Assembly (NCBI RefSeq): GCF_008831285.2
Contig: NC_045141.1
Coordinates: forward strand, 14,246,106 to 14,310,105
Origin: Nymphaea colorata
Lineage: Eukaryota; Streptophyta; Magnoliopsida; Nymphaeales; Nymphaeaceae
Reading direction: 5' to 3'
Length of the DNA stretch: 64,000 nucleotides
In this document: piece by piece, positions 24,707 through 36,439 of the stretch
Numbering within the stretch: position 1 is the stretch's first letter
Layout: every line of letters begins with the position of its first letter
Made by a program: the position numbers and the translations under genes
The notes under the pieces: model-generated
The model's database searches: none
Told to the model about the DNA's origin: nothing
What the model saw: only the letters and a program-made list of their open reading frames with translations

Positions 24707-27120
24707 ATTTCTTTGCTTCAATAAATTATGTAGGGTGGAGGTTCAACTGTCTTCTTTTTCTTTAAATATATAAAAGAGATCCTCTCTATTTTTCAACAGA
24801 ATATGATTTTTTATTATGTATATTTTTGTTCCTCAATGGATTTTGTGGTGTTTTAATTTTAAGAAATACGTATGTTACCCTTAGGCACTTCAACCTCCAA
24901 TTGTCTATGTAATGATACTTACATAGTTAACATTTATATTTGTTTTTCGTATTTTAATTTCAGATGAATGGACTTTATTGGACGTTATTGATATGATCGT
25001 CTTGCAATTTTTTTGTCCTTATTTTCTTTTCATTTTTTTATGAAGTAGTGTAGACATTGAAGTTGAAAGAATGTCGTCAGTGGATAGTCTACTTTAGGTT
25101 TTTGTTCATTATTCAATAAGAAAAGGTTTTTTTTGAAAAAAAAATTGAAAACTTCCAAGTATTTATAATTAATTTTTCATTTTTTCATGTGAAATGTTTG
25201 AAAGGTTTTACTATCACATATACAAGGACACTATATGTCGTTTAATTTATTGCAATGCCATGTGGTAAATATTTTCATTATTTACAATATCACAAAGAAT
25301 ATGACTAAGTTAAAATCTTGACTAGTGAAATAGCATTTGCACCTTAATTAATAAAATACTATGGAGTTAACATAAATGTACACATTACATAACAAAGATC
25401 AGCCATCACATTTTTGTATGGCGTTGATGAATTAGAACATTAATTACTAAATTGGAATATCAACTTACGCATTAGTCGATTAATGAAATACTTTGGAATT
25501 AATACGAATGGATTATCAGATAAAGAAAAATAAGATTTTTGGAGTTTGAAATGCTAAGAGTCAATGTGGCTATGTTTGGGATTATATAAGAACATTCACA
25601 CCAAGTAGATTGTCAAACAATATTGAAGATATTGTTTTTGCAAACTAAGTTTATCAGGGGTGATATTGAAAGATAATAGATGAATTTGAATTAAAGGAGG
25701 ATTTATCTTGATGTCTAAAATGATGGGTTCCTACATTTTTGGATGAATGGTGCATTAAAAGAGATGAGTTCGAATTTGTCTTGATTAATTCTAAACTCAT
25801 ATGAATGAAAGAAAACCCATATGTATTTATATCTCAAGCAAAAAGGTGTTTATGTGGAAGATCATGTATATCACAATTAGATGACTGTGTTAGGTGCATT
25901 ACCTAGAGACCTATATGATGTGACACTAGTAACTATTTTTTCAATTATGATAAACTTACTAATGAAAATAAGTCACATGATACAATGATTGATAACAACT
26001 ATGCCAATTTTATAAAGTTATATGTATTTGGAAGTAAAGTTATAATATTACATAAAAAAGAAGAAACGGAAGGAGCAATTTGAAGACAACGATTGAACAG
26101 TTGATATTTTTTGTTAATGTGTTACATATTTTAGGCTTATCTTACAAATGGCTTGTTTACATACGTGAACTTGTCAATGATTCTTGATGTTTCTATTAAT
26201 AGTGTTTTTTTTAATTCTATTAGTAATTATATTTTGTTGTTCTACATATCATCACTTCTATTTTGTGTGACTCTCATACAATCAACCTCACTGCGATGGT
26301 AAAAAAAAGTTTAACATGTTTTTAATTTGTCTTTCCAATATTCTTTACATTACATATTAACATGTACTTGTGTATATTTGTAGGTTCAAACTCACAAAGG
26401 AAAAAGTCATGGGCATATTTTCTAGTCTTGGATATCAATCAACTTCTTGGCAAGCAATAAAACTTGGACTTTTAGTATGTATACAAGCGGAAAGACACGT
26501 TATATCAACATAAAAACTACTTTAGAGAAGGTATTCATGTGCATATTTTTATTATATTTTATTATGAAGAATATATATATTGTTTATGTTTCATATATAG
26601 AATAAGTTTGAGTTTAAGGAATATACAAACGGTTAGGTCATGAAATGCTAGAAATATATATGTAGGGATCTGAAATTGTAAACAATGGAAAGTTGCAAAT
26701 GCTTGGATCAAAATTTAATTTGGAACTTGTTTAAGAACTTTTCAAGGGAAAAGGTCACATCACAAATGGTTTAATTACTGGGAAAACTTAGACAAAGCTT
26801 GTTTTTTCATTGGTGGATAGTTTTTTTTAACTAGTTTTAGTATTTCAGTGCTACTAATTTGTCTCTATATATATATATATATTATTTTAACACTGATGGG
26901 ACATGAGCTAAGATCTAATCCCGCTAATGGCAACTGAAAAAAACTTCATGTATGGGAACACCGTATTGATGTTGCTAAACAATACAAAAAAGGTTGATAA
27001 CTTTGAATCTTTTATCATAACATGCAAGACCCCACTTGAGATTCTGATAAATAATATTGACTCCCACTACAAATTAACTTTCTTCTTTTAAGTTCGTGTT
27101 TGAAAAGATATCTCACTTTT
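21700..27120. other. AT-rich gene desert
   Basis: More than 5 kb with no supported gene on either strand and almost no open frame above 60 codons. The sequence is strongly AT-rich, with T and A tracts and (AT)n microsatellites at 24662-24703 and about 26867-26882. Base composition and decay suggest old transposon debris, but I could not identify a family. No tRNA, rRNA or array structure was seen. Confidence 0.6.
24662..24703. repeat. (AT)n microsatellite
   Basis: About 21 uninterrupted AT dinucleotides inside the AT-rich desert. Confidence 0.95.
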
Positions 27121-27128
27121 TCATGTAC

Positions 27129-27136
27129 GAATATGC
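27129..27136. promoter_or_regulatory. P1BS-like motif upstream of MGDG synthase
   Basis: GAATATGC fits the palindromic PHR1-binding consensus GNATATNC and lies ~960 bp upstream of the MGDG synthase ATG. Type-B MGDG synthases are known to be induced by phosphate starvation, which makes the site plausible. The motif is short and the DNA is AT-rich, so chance occurrence is possible. Confidence 0.35.
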
Positions 27137-27376
27137 CCACTTTAAACATATAATTCAAAAATATCTTTAAAATTATTATTGGCACTCATAAATTTTAAAA
27201 GATCTTTGATTAAAAAAAATATTATGTGTTTGAAAGATATGTTTCTTGACATATCCTTTAAGATCACCATATTTTTGTTGGAAAATTTGTTGTTTGATTA
27301 TATATTATATATATATATTGGAATTTTCAGTGATTTTTTTTCACAGGATTAATAAAATTGACAAAATGTTTACTAA

Positions 27377-27384
27377 GAATATAC
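27377..27384. promoter_or_regulatory. P1BS-like motif upstream of MGDG synthase
   Basis: GAATATAC fits GNATATNC and lies ~715 bp upstream of the MGDG synthase start. It is the second such motif within 1 kb. Confidence 0.35.
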
Positions 27385-28094
27385 TTTCACTAAAAAATAA
27401 GTTTGTATAGTTGACACATTTCCAGTCATGGAAAAGTTACTTTCAATGATAAGGGGATTTCCCAGCACCACATTTGATCCATCTCTTACTTTTTCATATA
27501 AAGGAAGAAATTAGCCTTTACCCGATTCGACATAATCAAGTCTAATGTAACGAGATCCAAATTCGTCTCGTATTTTTCAAGCCGAATTCCGATTTAACTA
27601 GACATCAGATTCAACATCTACCTGTAACGGGGTTGAATATTTATCGGATCTCAATTGAAATGTCAGAAGTAAATCCAAATTCAGTTATAAATCTGCACTG
27701 CATATTGATTGGAGATCTGGTCCGAAGTTGAATCCAAATCGTGTCTTGGATCCGTGTCCATGTGAAGCGGGATTGCAGCAGACCGCGTCCCCCGTCCTGG
27801 ACCCGAACATTCCGTCCCAATATTCGAATCTTTACGGGCAACGCAGTGTCGCCGGAATATCGGGGCCGACTGGAAGCTTTCCATTGGTCCACGTAATGCT
27901 ACTGATTGGGCCCACGGTGTCTCCCTTATTCGGCATTTGTGACGGACTTAAAAAAGGGAACGTCGGTTCCTTCACATGCTGTGGTGGGACGCGGTCAACG
28001 GAGCGAGGAGGCGGGTGCCAGGTAGTCACGCCCGGCCGCAGCTCGTTTTTCCGGCGGTTCGTGACCGGTGGGAAGAAAGGAGAGCGGGGAGGGG

Positions 28095-31000
28095 ATGGTG
28101 ATGTCCGTGGCGTCGCCGAGGAAGTCGGTTAGGGAGACGGTGTTCGAGAGCGTGCTGGGCCACCACAGGTGCGCCTCCTCGGCCTCCCTCGCCTCTTCCT
28201 CCTCCTCCCATGGCGGCTGCTCCGACGACGAGAACGACATGGAGATGGTGCAGCTGGGCGCCGAGCGCACCAAGAACGTTCTCATCCTCATGAGCGACAC
28301 GGGTGGCGGCCACCGGGCATCCGCCGAGGCGATCAAGGATGCCTTCCGCTTGGAATTCGGCGACGAGTACAGGGTAATTTTTGCCCCTTCCCAACCCATC
28401 CTCCTCCTCTGTATCTTACCATCTGTTGCGCCGGGATGGGATATTTCATATTTGTTAGTATTGCAAGTCGAAGCTCTTCTTTCTCTTGCTTGTCCTCTTT
28501 GAGGCGATTCCATGTTCCCAGATTGATTTTTGTCTGGAACTTGATCGGAGTTTCTGGTTTGCCTGGTTTGCGGTGTAAGTTTTTTCTCTCGTGGGTAGAA
28601 TCTGCTCATTTTGAGAACCATGTCTTTTATTAATCGAGATTTAACCTAAAAATGTCCTTTTTCTTATTCTTCTTCGTCGTCGTCATCGATCTTGTTGTGC
28701 TCTTAGTGCCTAGATTTGAATTGTCCCTGGAGTCTTGCTCACAATGAGTTTGGAATCTTCTTTTCTCTTGAACTTTGTGAGTTCTCCTTCTCATCACAAT
28801 GAGATCTTACACGTTTTATTGCTGGTATCTGCCGTGCAATCTATAAGCTTGTCCATAATTTTTTGGTTCTTCCAGAACTTGTTCCTTTTCTAGATTTGGT
28901 AGCCAGATCTTTGCGGTTGAATGAGGTAAGAACGACAGTTAGAATGAATAGTTTTCACCAAGTGCTGTCTAGTTCGAACCTAGCGATGTTATCCCCGGTT
29001 TGGCCACCGGAAAGGAAAGAGGAAAAGACTGAGAATTCTGAAGTTTTCTCAAGCTATAGCGGTTTTACCAATTGATTTCTTAGTTCTCATGATGTACCGA
29101 TTTGTTTTTGATGAGCTTCTTCATTTCATGATCGAAGGAGTGATATTTTTGGAGCTTTATTGGTACGTTGGTTCTTTATTTACCTGTTTTGGGACGTTCA
29201 GGTGTTCGTAAAGGATGTCTGGAAAGAACACACGGGTTGGCCATTGAACGACATGGAGAGATCATACAAATTCATGGTGAAACATGTGCAGCTCTGGAAG
29301 GTGGCATTCCATAGCAGCTCGCCTCGCTGGGTTCACTGCCTCTATCTTGCTGCGTTTGCTGCAATTTATGCCAAGTATGTTTTTCTGTTGTTTTCCAAGT
29401 CGAGGAAGTCCCTTTACTAGTTATGATACCTTGACTTTGTGGACATGTAAAAGGCAAATGGCAAAAGTCTATTTAGCTGTTCTGTAATAGTTGTCGTTGA
29501 TTGTTGCCTACCCGTTACTTGGTGCTCTAAGTTATTTAACGTGATACGTGCAAGAAACCCTTTTTATCTTTCACTTCAGAATTGCAAAACTTCATGTCCC
29601 TACTCTTAACCGAAGCTTGTTTGCGTGACAGAAAGGTGGAGGCTGGTCTAATGAAGTACAAGCCAGATATCATCATTAGCGTGCACCCTCTTATGCAACA
29701 TATTCCTCTTTGGGTGCTCAAATGGCAGGGCCTTCATCAGAAGGTGGTTTTTGTCACTGTAATTACAGATCTCAACACTTGCCATCCGACATGGTTAGCA
29801 TCTTTCCTTGAGGAGTCTGTACTGTTAACTGCTATTAAATTTACTGCATGATGCAAGTTAGTAATAATTTCTCCGTGGCATTCAGACTTAAACTGATGAA
29901 GTATTTTTATGCCTGATGTGATTACAGGTTTCACCCCGGGGTGACGAGGTGCTATTGCCCATCAGAGGAAGTATCCAAGAGAGCATTGCTAGACGGGCTG
30001 GAGCCTTCCCAGCTTTGTGTTTACGGTCTGCCCATTCGCCCATCCTTCTGTCGAGCAGTTCTGTCAAAGGTTTGTCGCACTCCATTTCAGCTAGATTCTA
30101 CATCTGACACTTGAAAACCATCCTGTTTGATTTTATGAACCATCCTGTGCAGGACGATTTAAGAGTGGAACTAGAGATGGACCAGCAACTGCCTGCTGTG
30201 CTTTTGATGGGAGGTGGAGAAGGCATGGGTCCAGTCAAGAAAACTGCAAAGGCACTTGGTGAAGCTCTCTATGATGAATCCCTTGGTAAACCTATAGGAC
30301 AAATTGTTATAATTTGTGGACGAAATCAGGTCCTTGCCTCTTCACTGAACTCAATTGAATGGAAGGTCCCGGTAAAGGTAGGATGCTTTGATTCTTTATT
30401 TTCTTGCTGAATTCGGATGTTGGAATCAACATATGACCCTTTGGATTTAACTAATCTTAAGCATAACTTTTCTTGTAGATTAGGGGCTTCGAGACACAAA
30501 TGGAGAAATGGATGGCAGCTTGTGATTGCATTATCACTAAGGTAACCACTAGTTCCTGGCTTCCGTTTCTCCGATAGGTTGGTCTCTGCAACTGCATTTA
30601 ATATTCTTGTCTTTGTTGATCTGAATTTTCTCAGGCTGGACCTGGCACCATTGCTGAAGCTTTGATCCGAGGACTACCAATAATCCTCAATGATTTCATC
30701 CCAGGGCAGGTGAGCTAATATTTAGTTCTGGAACACTTATTTCCTTGGAAATTGGGGGAAAAAATATTCATGAAGTTTCTTAATTTGAGATAACTGCAGC
30801 TCGCTGGTGCATACTGCAAATATTCAGTCGCTATATGTTTTTTGAGAAACTTTTTAGAAATCCTTATTTTTCTCAAAATGAACATGCTCCGGTGAGAATA
30901 TATTTACATCATCATGTTGGGATCATACTTGTTTGAATTTGAAATATTCAAGTACTATAAAATTCTAAAGTGAGGTAAGGAAGATGCTTTCATGTGCATG

Positions 31001-31416
31001 TTTCCTTTTCAGAGAACAAATTTTTCCTAACATCAGTTGTTCTCAGTGATAACCTGGATTTGTAGCATAAAATGATCGCTGCAATTTATTGTTCATATAG
31101 GATAACACATTCTATATGTTCGCTTATTTTTCTCTCGTGAGACTTGTAGGAAGTTGGCAATGTGCCGTATGTTGTTGACAATGGGGCAGGAGTGTTCTCC
31201 AAGAGCCCAAAAGAAACTGCCAATCTGGTAGCCCGTTGGTTTGGCCCTGAAGCAGAAGAGCTCAGGAGGATGTCAGAGAACGCGCTCAACCTAGCCCAAC
31301 CAGAAGCAGTGTTTAATATTGTTAGAGACATCGACGAGCTTTCTCGTGGGTGTGAACCCATGTCCAAAATCAAGTATTCGTTGATGGCATCGTCGTTCTA
31401 CTCTGCTGCCACATGA
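28095..31416 (+). CDS. MGD: Monogalactosyldiacylglycerol synthase, type B (MGD2/MGD3-like), 461 aa
   Basis: Transfers galactose from UDP-galactose to diacylglycerol to make MGDG, the main plastid galactolipid and DGDG precursor; it acts at the plastid outer envelope. Eight exons join in frame: 28095-28373, 29202-29374, 29632-29793, 29928-30069, 30153-30377, 30479-30541, 30635-30709 and 31150-31416 (1386 nt). The UDP-sugar/lipid domain begins early, with [20 protein letters not shown] at residues 61-80. [48 protein letters not shown] (271-280), [14 protein letters not shown] (346-359) and [19 protein letters not shown] follow. Only ~60 residues precede the catalytic domain and they are acidic and Ser-rich. 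This short N terminus marks type B (MGD2/3) rather than type A (MGD1), which carries a long cleaved transit peptide. The start is the first ATG (28095); a second in-frame ATG is at 28101. Exon 1 is very GC-rich. Two P1BS-like sites lie upstream. Confidence 0.96.
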
Positions 31417-33157
31417 TTCTAGCAAATTCATTTCTGCAGGTTTGAAGAGTGTGCAAAGAGTGTGCCCAACATGTACAGCTTGTTTAAAATCCCTTGTCTA
31501 ACTGTGGCTTCAAATGCTGAAGGCAAGTCCTGTAAAATTTCCAGGCAGTCTGACAAGTTTCTTGTAGTGTGTGCCCTTTGCAGGGTTGTAAGTTTTTTCT
31601 TGGTCAGCCTCCATTCAACCGGGTTGATCTCCATTCTTTGTTTTTTTGCTGGTTATTTTTTCATTGTAACCTAAAAGTGCAGCATGGGTAGTGATAACAT
31701 TTTTTATTTGGAGTTCCATATAACGTGGCGGAGAAGAGTCAGCAAAGGCTGCTGCAATGTATTTCCTTTGCAGGTTTTGCATTATTTCTTCAGATTACAG
31801 CTAACAATTTAATAACAGATATGTTCACTGTGAGTGGGACCACGGCTGCTTCCCTTATCATTCAATAATTCAACATTATGGAGGACAAGTCACAAGGCAG
31901 AAGCCAAAAATAAGAACCAGCCGACATGAAGCATGTGAAACTGAAGTCATTTCCATTGAACAGGGCTGCTTCTAATCAATCAATAAACAGTTGAGCTAAA
32001 TTTCTAATTATATCAAAACTTGAATGAGTTGAATCTGTATTCTGTTCTACTAAAGTCAATGCAAGCGAGACGAATTCGAAACAGTTTGGCCGAAATCTAT
32101 AGAAAACGATAATTTGTCCCATTTCTGTTTGGGACTGAATCAGTAGCTGACACGGTCAACCTGCACCTTTGGAGTTGACAACCCTAACAGGTTTGAGTTT
32201 GAGAACCTCATGTTTTTCTGTCTGTCTCGGAATGGGACAGGACGTCGCATTGGTAACTGAATCTCCGGCCAGTTGGCGGGTTGAGACGACGGGACGTCGA
32301 TGACGCACGCTCATACAAAAACAAAAGAGTGAAAAAACAGGTAGGCACATGCGAGTGGGGAACGCCAGCCACAGGACAGGATTTTGTTTTGTTCAAGTAA
32401 ACTGTTAGAATGGATTTGAAGTAAACTCCAAATTTGACAACATATCTTTCATTATTTGTAGATTCTTGTGGAAGAAGATGTCTCCAAAAATTAGTGGGAG
32501 TTTTTTCTTTTTTTGGGTTTTTCTTGGGCACCAAAAAGCAACAGTACTTGGCTTTGACCTTACCCTTTGTGTAATCCATGCTGTGAAACTAGTGACGTTT
32601 GCAGAGTCTTTGCTTCCGGATGAGCCTAATGACATTTGTTTCCTTGAAAATCTTTCAGTGATGATAAAAAGATACAAGAACCACAACTTTTAAGCAGTTT
32701 TCCTAACTTGACATGGGAAAATTTGAGGGCGTGGTGGGTGTTCACACCCGAACACTCATGCACGCATGCATAATGCCTCCATAAGTAGGTTGAACTCCTT
32801 CTTTTTTCCCTTTGCTCTCTTAATCAACTGCTGCTTCAGGACCGAGGTAAAGAGTGAGACACTCATCAACCATAGTATCACACATCCAACGTTTACAATT
32901 CAAAAGAATAACACTCATGAAAATCAAATGACGACGAATAACACTCATGAAAATCAAACTGACGACTAGACATTTGTTGGGTGTTCTATCATTTCACTAG
33001 AAATTCATCTTCTTCTCTTTTATAAAAAAATTTCTATTTCTAATTTTAACTTTGTCCTTACAAAAAGAGAAGGAGTGTCTTCTATTTTACTATTAAAAGT
33101 ATTTTTTATCAATGAAGCCCTTAACAGACAGTCTTGTCTTGGAAGCCTAGCATAGAA
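31417..33157. other. 3' flank of MGDG synthase; no gene seen
   Basis: The first ~300 bp is probably the 3' untranslated region. The rest has only short open frames without resemblance to known proteins. I see no mobile element with defined ends here. Confidence 0.55.
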
Positions 33158-33334
33158 CAGTGCAGGTTGGAGCCAATGGGGGCCTAGCCCCACTCAATTT
33201 TTTTTTTAAAAATTATGTTTATAAAATTTCACTTATTCTATATAAAAATTTTAAAAAACGATATTTCAGCTCATGTCAAAATTTATAAACTTTAATTTGA
33301 CTCCCTTCATAAAAAAATTTTAGCTCTGCCCTAG
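33158..33334. mobile_element. Old copy of a short hAT-like MITE (~177 bp)
   Basis: It starts CAGTGCAGGTTGGAGCC and ends AGCTCTGCCCTAG. The interior (TATATAAAAATTTT, then AAACTTTAATTTGACTCCC) closely matches the elements at 35361-35518 and, in reverse orientation, 36243-36429. The flanking 8-mers GCATAGAA and GTAGAGGT are only weakly alike, so the target duplication has decayed or an end is misplaced by a base or two. Confidence 0.65.
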
Positions 33335-33344
33335 GTAGAGGTAA

Positions 33345-33490
33345 ACTCGAGCTCAATATTGGCTTGGGACTAGCCGAGCCAAGTTCAAGTCATCTTAGGC
33401 TCAATATGGCTGGAGCTCGAGCCGAGCTCGAGTTGAGCTTTAAGCACTCAAGCCGAGTTTAAGCTGAGCTTGAACTCTCCTTGTGTTCAT
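33345..33490. repeat. AGCTCGAG-rich dispersed repeat fragment
   Basis: Dense, overlapping words such as GAGCTCGAG, GCCGAGC and GAGTTGAGC occur in tandem-like but degenerate order. A related fragment is at 7195-7290. It is probably the subterminal part of a dispersed transposon family. No ends could be defined. Confidence 0.5.
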
Positions 33491-34735
33491 TCCTACATGC
33501 TCCTACCCTTCACTAACAAAGTATTTTGGTAATTTTATAAAAATCATTTTGGTTTCGCTTTTGCCCTTATAAAAGGACGATCTTTTATTTAAATTTTAAT
33601 GAACAAGAGGTATTGTGATCACTTCCAACTCATAACAGAAGCTCTATACAGTCATACAATCATGGCAAAGGCAGTGTGGGGCGTGAGGAGAGGAAGACGA
33701 CGACGGTGCTGGGCGTGAGGTGAGGAAGATGACGATGCTGCAGTAACGGGCAAAAAAAAAAAAACCAAAAAATATCTTTCCACCCCGTTGAGTGGAAAGA
33801 TGTTTCCGGAAATATGTTTCCGAAATCTATCAAAAAAAAGTTTTCGCGTTTGTTACGCTGGAATTTTTTTTAAAATTTAAAATATATTTCCGGGTGAACA
33901 GTGAGGGCATCAAACGCCCCCATTAAAGTTTTCATGAAATGAAAAAATATATAACGCGGATATGCCAACGTCATTTCCGAAAGACGGCAAAGAACATGTT
34001 GATGTTGGTTTGATTAGTTTATTAGTTTACAGTGACTTGAACGTGCTATTACTTAACAGCCAATTTTTATTGGACCCCTTTTCTTTTCCAAAAAGATAGA
34101 GAGAAGGAGTTGAGGAAGAAAAGAAACGGAAGATTTCAAATCAAAGTAAACATCCATATTGTTTCAATCATTTGACAAAGCATTTGTCATACAATTAAAA
34201 TTATAGAAAGTGAAAAAGAAGGGTAATAACTAGCAATTTCTTTTCGTAAAACATTAAATATATTTTAATTAGTTACGAAGCAAACCCAAAACTCTTAAAG
34301 TTATTCCACATAATTGGACCCAAGTTTAAGTTTTAACACTGAATTAAGGTTTTAAAGAGTAGACTCAATAGGGCATGTGCTCAACGGAGACTCTAAGTAG
34401 TATGACGGTGTTTAAACTGAAAAACCTAAAAAAAAAAAATCTAAAGAAAATTAGGTAAAAAATGATGAAAAATTCTTAAAATATATTTTTAAAAGTTTAA
34501 GACTGGCACTCTTGAAAGGCAAATTATCAAGTATGAGTAAAACGAGAAACTGCCCACATGTGGCTCCTTCTCTGTTGATGCAATAAGCACACATCGGCTT
34601 GATTGAGACAGAAAATAAAATATCTAGAATATTTTATCTGTGACATCCAAATCAACACAAATATTTTCATTAATGGCCCCTACCACGCAGATTGGATCCA
34701 TGGTAAAAGTGTCCAAACATTCAAACACTACCTTA

Positions 34736-35156
34736 GGGGGCATTTGATGTCTTAGAGAATTTTGATTCTGAAGTCAAATTTCAGAATCAAATTTCCACCT
34801 CAACCTGAAATTAGAATGAAGATTGCAGTTTCAATTCACTTTTGAGTTTGATGGCATGGAGTTTTAATTCTAAAATAAAAAAATGACTTGTTTAACGAAA
34901 TGAGAATTAAAATTGTAGAATTCATGAATTAAAGTCTTCACTTATTGTGCCCAAAGAGAGATGAAGAAAAACTCTAGAGTTCTGGAATCTTAAGTTCATC
35001 CCTTAGGATGGGATCATAATTCCAAAATTTTGATTCTGGAATGAACCTATAATTCCATAATCAAAATTTCAAAGTCAAAAATTCTTTGTTTGATAACACA
35101 ATTCTTGGGAACATTGATTCTAAAATTTCATCGATTCCAAATGAATCAAACGCCCC
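34736..35156. mobile_element. MITE candidate, ~421 bp, Tourist/Harbinger-like termini
   Basis: It starts GGGGGCATTTGATG and ends CAAACGCCCC, and the reverse complement of the right end, GGGGCGTTTGATTC, matches the left. Flanking trinucleotides are TTA on the left and TAA on the right, close to but not identical with the TWA duplication expected of PIF/Harbinger elements. The interior is full of AATTTTGATTCTGGAAT-like words in both orientations. It is non-coding. Confidence 0.55.
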
Positions 35157-35360
35157 TAAAAAAAGAAACTTAAGGAAGGCCATTTTGTTTGAGCATAGAA
35201 AGCCCAAGTGTGTTTTGATCAACTTAAAAATCTTAATGTACTTTACCGAATCTGGCACAGGGCAACAACCGAGAGGAGGCCGCTGGTGGAGATTTTTGGC
35301 AAGAACAGTTGCTGAAGAACAAGTATGCAATTGCAGATTTCAAGACTGTAAGGTTGAGCA

Positions 35361-35518
35361 CAGTGGTGGAGCCAGGGGGGCTTCTTTTTTAAAAAAAAAT
35401 TACATATAAATTTGAAAAAATTTCATTTATTCTATATAAAAATTTTGAAAAATTATATGTTTTAACTTTGAAACTATAATTTGGCCTCACTCATGAAAAA
35501 TTCATGGCTCTACCCTTG
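35361..35518. mobile_element. Short hAT-type MITE, 158 bp, perfect 8-bp TSD
   Basis: It starts CAGTGGTGGAGCC and ends GGCTCTACCCTTG (inverted repeats). It is flanked by the identical 8-mer GTTGAGCA at 35353-35360 and 35519-35526. The AT-rich interior is shared with the elements at 33158-33334 and 36243-36429. CAGNGG-type termini with 8-bp duplications are characteristic of hAT (Tip100-like) elements. Confidence 0.88.
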
Positions 35519-35982
35519 GTTGAGCATCTCATCTCCATCTCCACAGTGAAATAAGGATCATGTATAACTTTTTCCCTCAAATGAGTGAACCACCTGATAT
35601 TGGTAAGCACCATGTGTAACTTTTTCCCTCAAAATTCAATTTCATTGAGAATCTACAAGAACATATTCTACAAACTAGATAAAATCAAGCCTTAATGTTT
35701 ATTTTATTAGTGGTGTCCGCCACTTCAAGTCAGGAAGAAGATAGGGAAGAGAAGTACATGATGGGGGAGCAAATAGATAAGAAGATTTAGTACACAAATG
35801 TCAAGAAAGTTACAGAAAATCGATCCCTGACCTCAAGTAATTGTCATCCAACCTCCTGGCCACGTAATGCACACGTCGCCATTTTAGGTCACCGGAGACC
35901 AGTGCTGCCGGTGTGTTGAAGTTCACATTCCCAAAGCAACGATTTCTGGCCCGAATTACTGGCGGCCGTCTACAAATTCCTC

Positions 35983-36036
35983 TTGGCGCAACAGATGGGA
36001 AGGAGCTGGTTGGCGCAACAGATGGGATGGAGCTGG
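35983..36036. repeat. 27-bp tandem duplication (2 copies)
   Basis: Two adjacent 27-bp units (35983-36009 and 36010-36036), each beginning TTGGCGCAACAGATGGGA, differ at one base. Their function is unknown. Confidence 0.9.
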
Positions 36037-36242
36037 TAGGTGGTCAGTCTTCTTGATAGAATGTTTGCTGGTAACTCAGGTTCTGGTGGTAAGAAATGAC
36101 AATGGCTGATACTCTGGTGCTCAAAGTTGGGCAGAGGTAGGCTACTTGCCCTTAAGATGGTCCAGTTTATGATTGGGAGATATTTTACATCCATGCTACC
36201 AGCCAAATTCGACTCAAAGTTCACAAAATATAAGGTTCCATG

Positions 36243-36429
36243 CAGGGGCAGATACTTCTTATGAAGGGAATCAAATTAAAGTTTTTAAATTTTGATACGA
36301 GCCAAAATATCATTTTTCAAAATTTTTATATAGGGCAAACAAAATTTTATAAAAATTACATGTAAATTTTATAATTTTTACTTTTAGGTGGGGTAAGGCC
36401 CATGCAAGCCCCCCTTCCCTCCGCCCCTG
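36243..36429. mobile_element. Short hAT-type MITE, 187 bp, perfect 8-bp TSD
   Basis: It starts CAGGGGCAGATAC and ends CCCTCCGCCCCTG. It is flanked by the identical 8-mer GTTCCATG at 36235-36242 and 36430-36437. It is the same family as 35361-35518 but in the opposite orientation. It has no coding capacity. Confidence 0.9.
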
Positions 36430-36439
36430 GTTCCATGGA

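Noticed and set aside
25390-27000. A decayed DNA-transposon coding region in the AT-rich desert
   Set aside because: A few phrases looked transposase-like, but no frame could be followed and no conserved motif was identified, so no family call is justified.
27995-28621. Long minus-strand open frames opposite MGDG synthase exon 1
   Set aside because: They are shadows of the GC-rich first exon, with no conserved motifs and running into intron 1.
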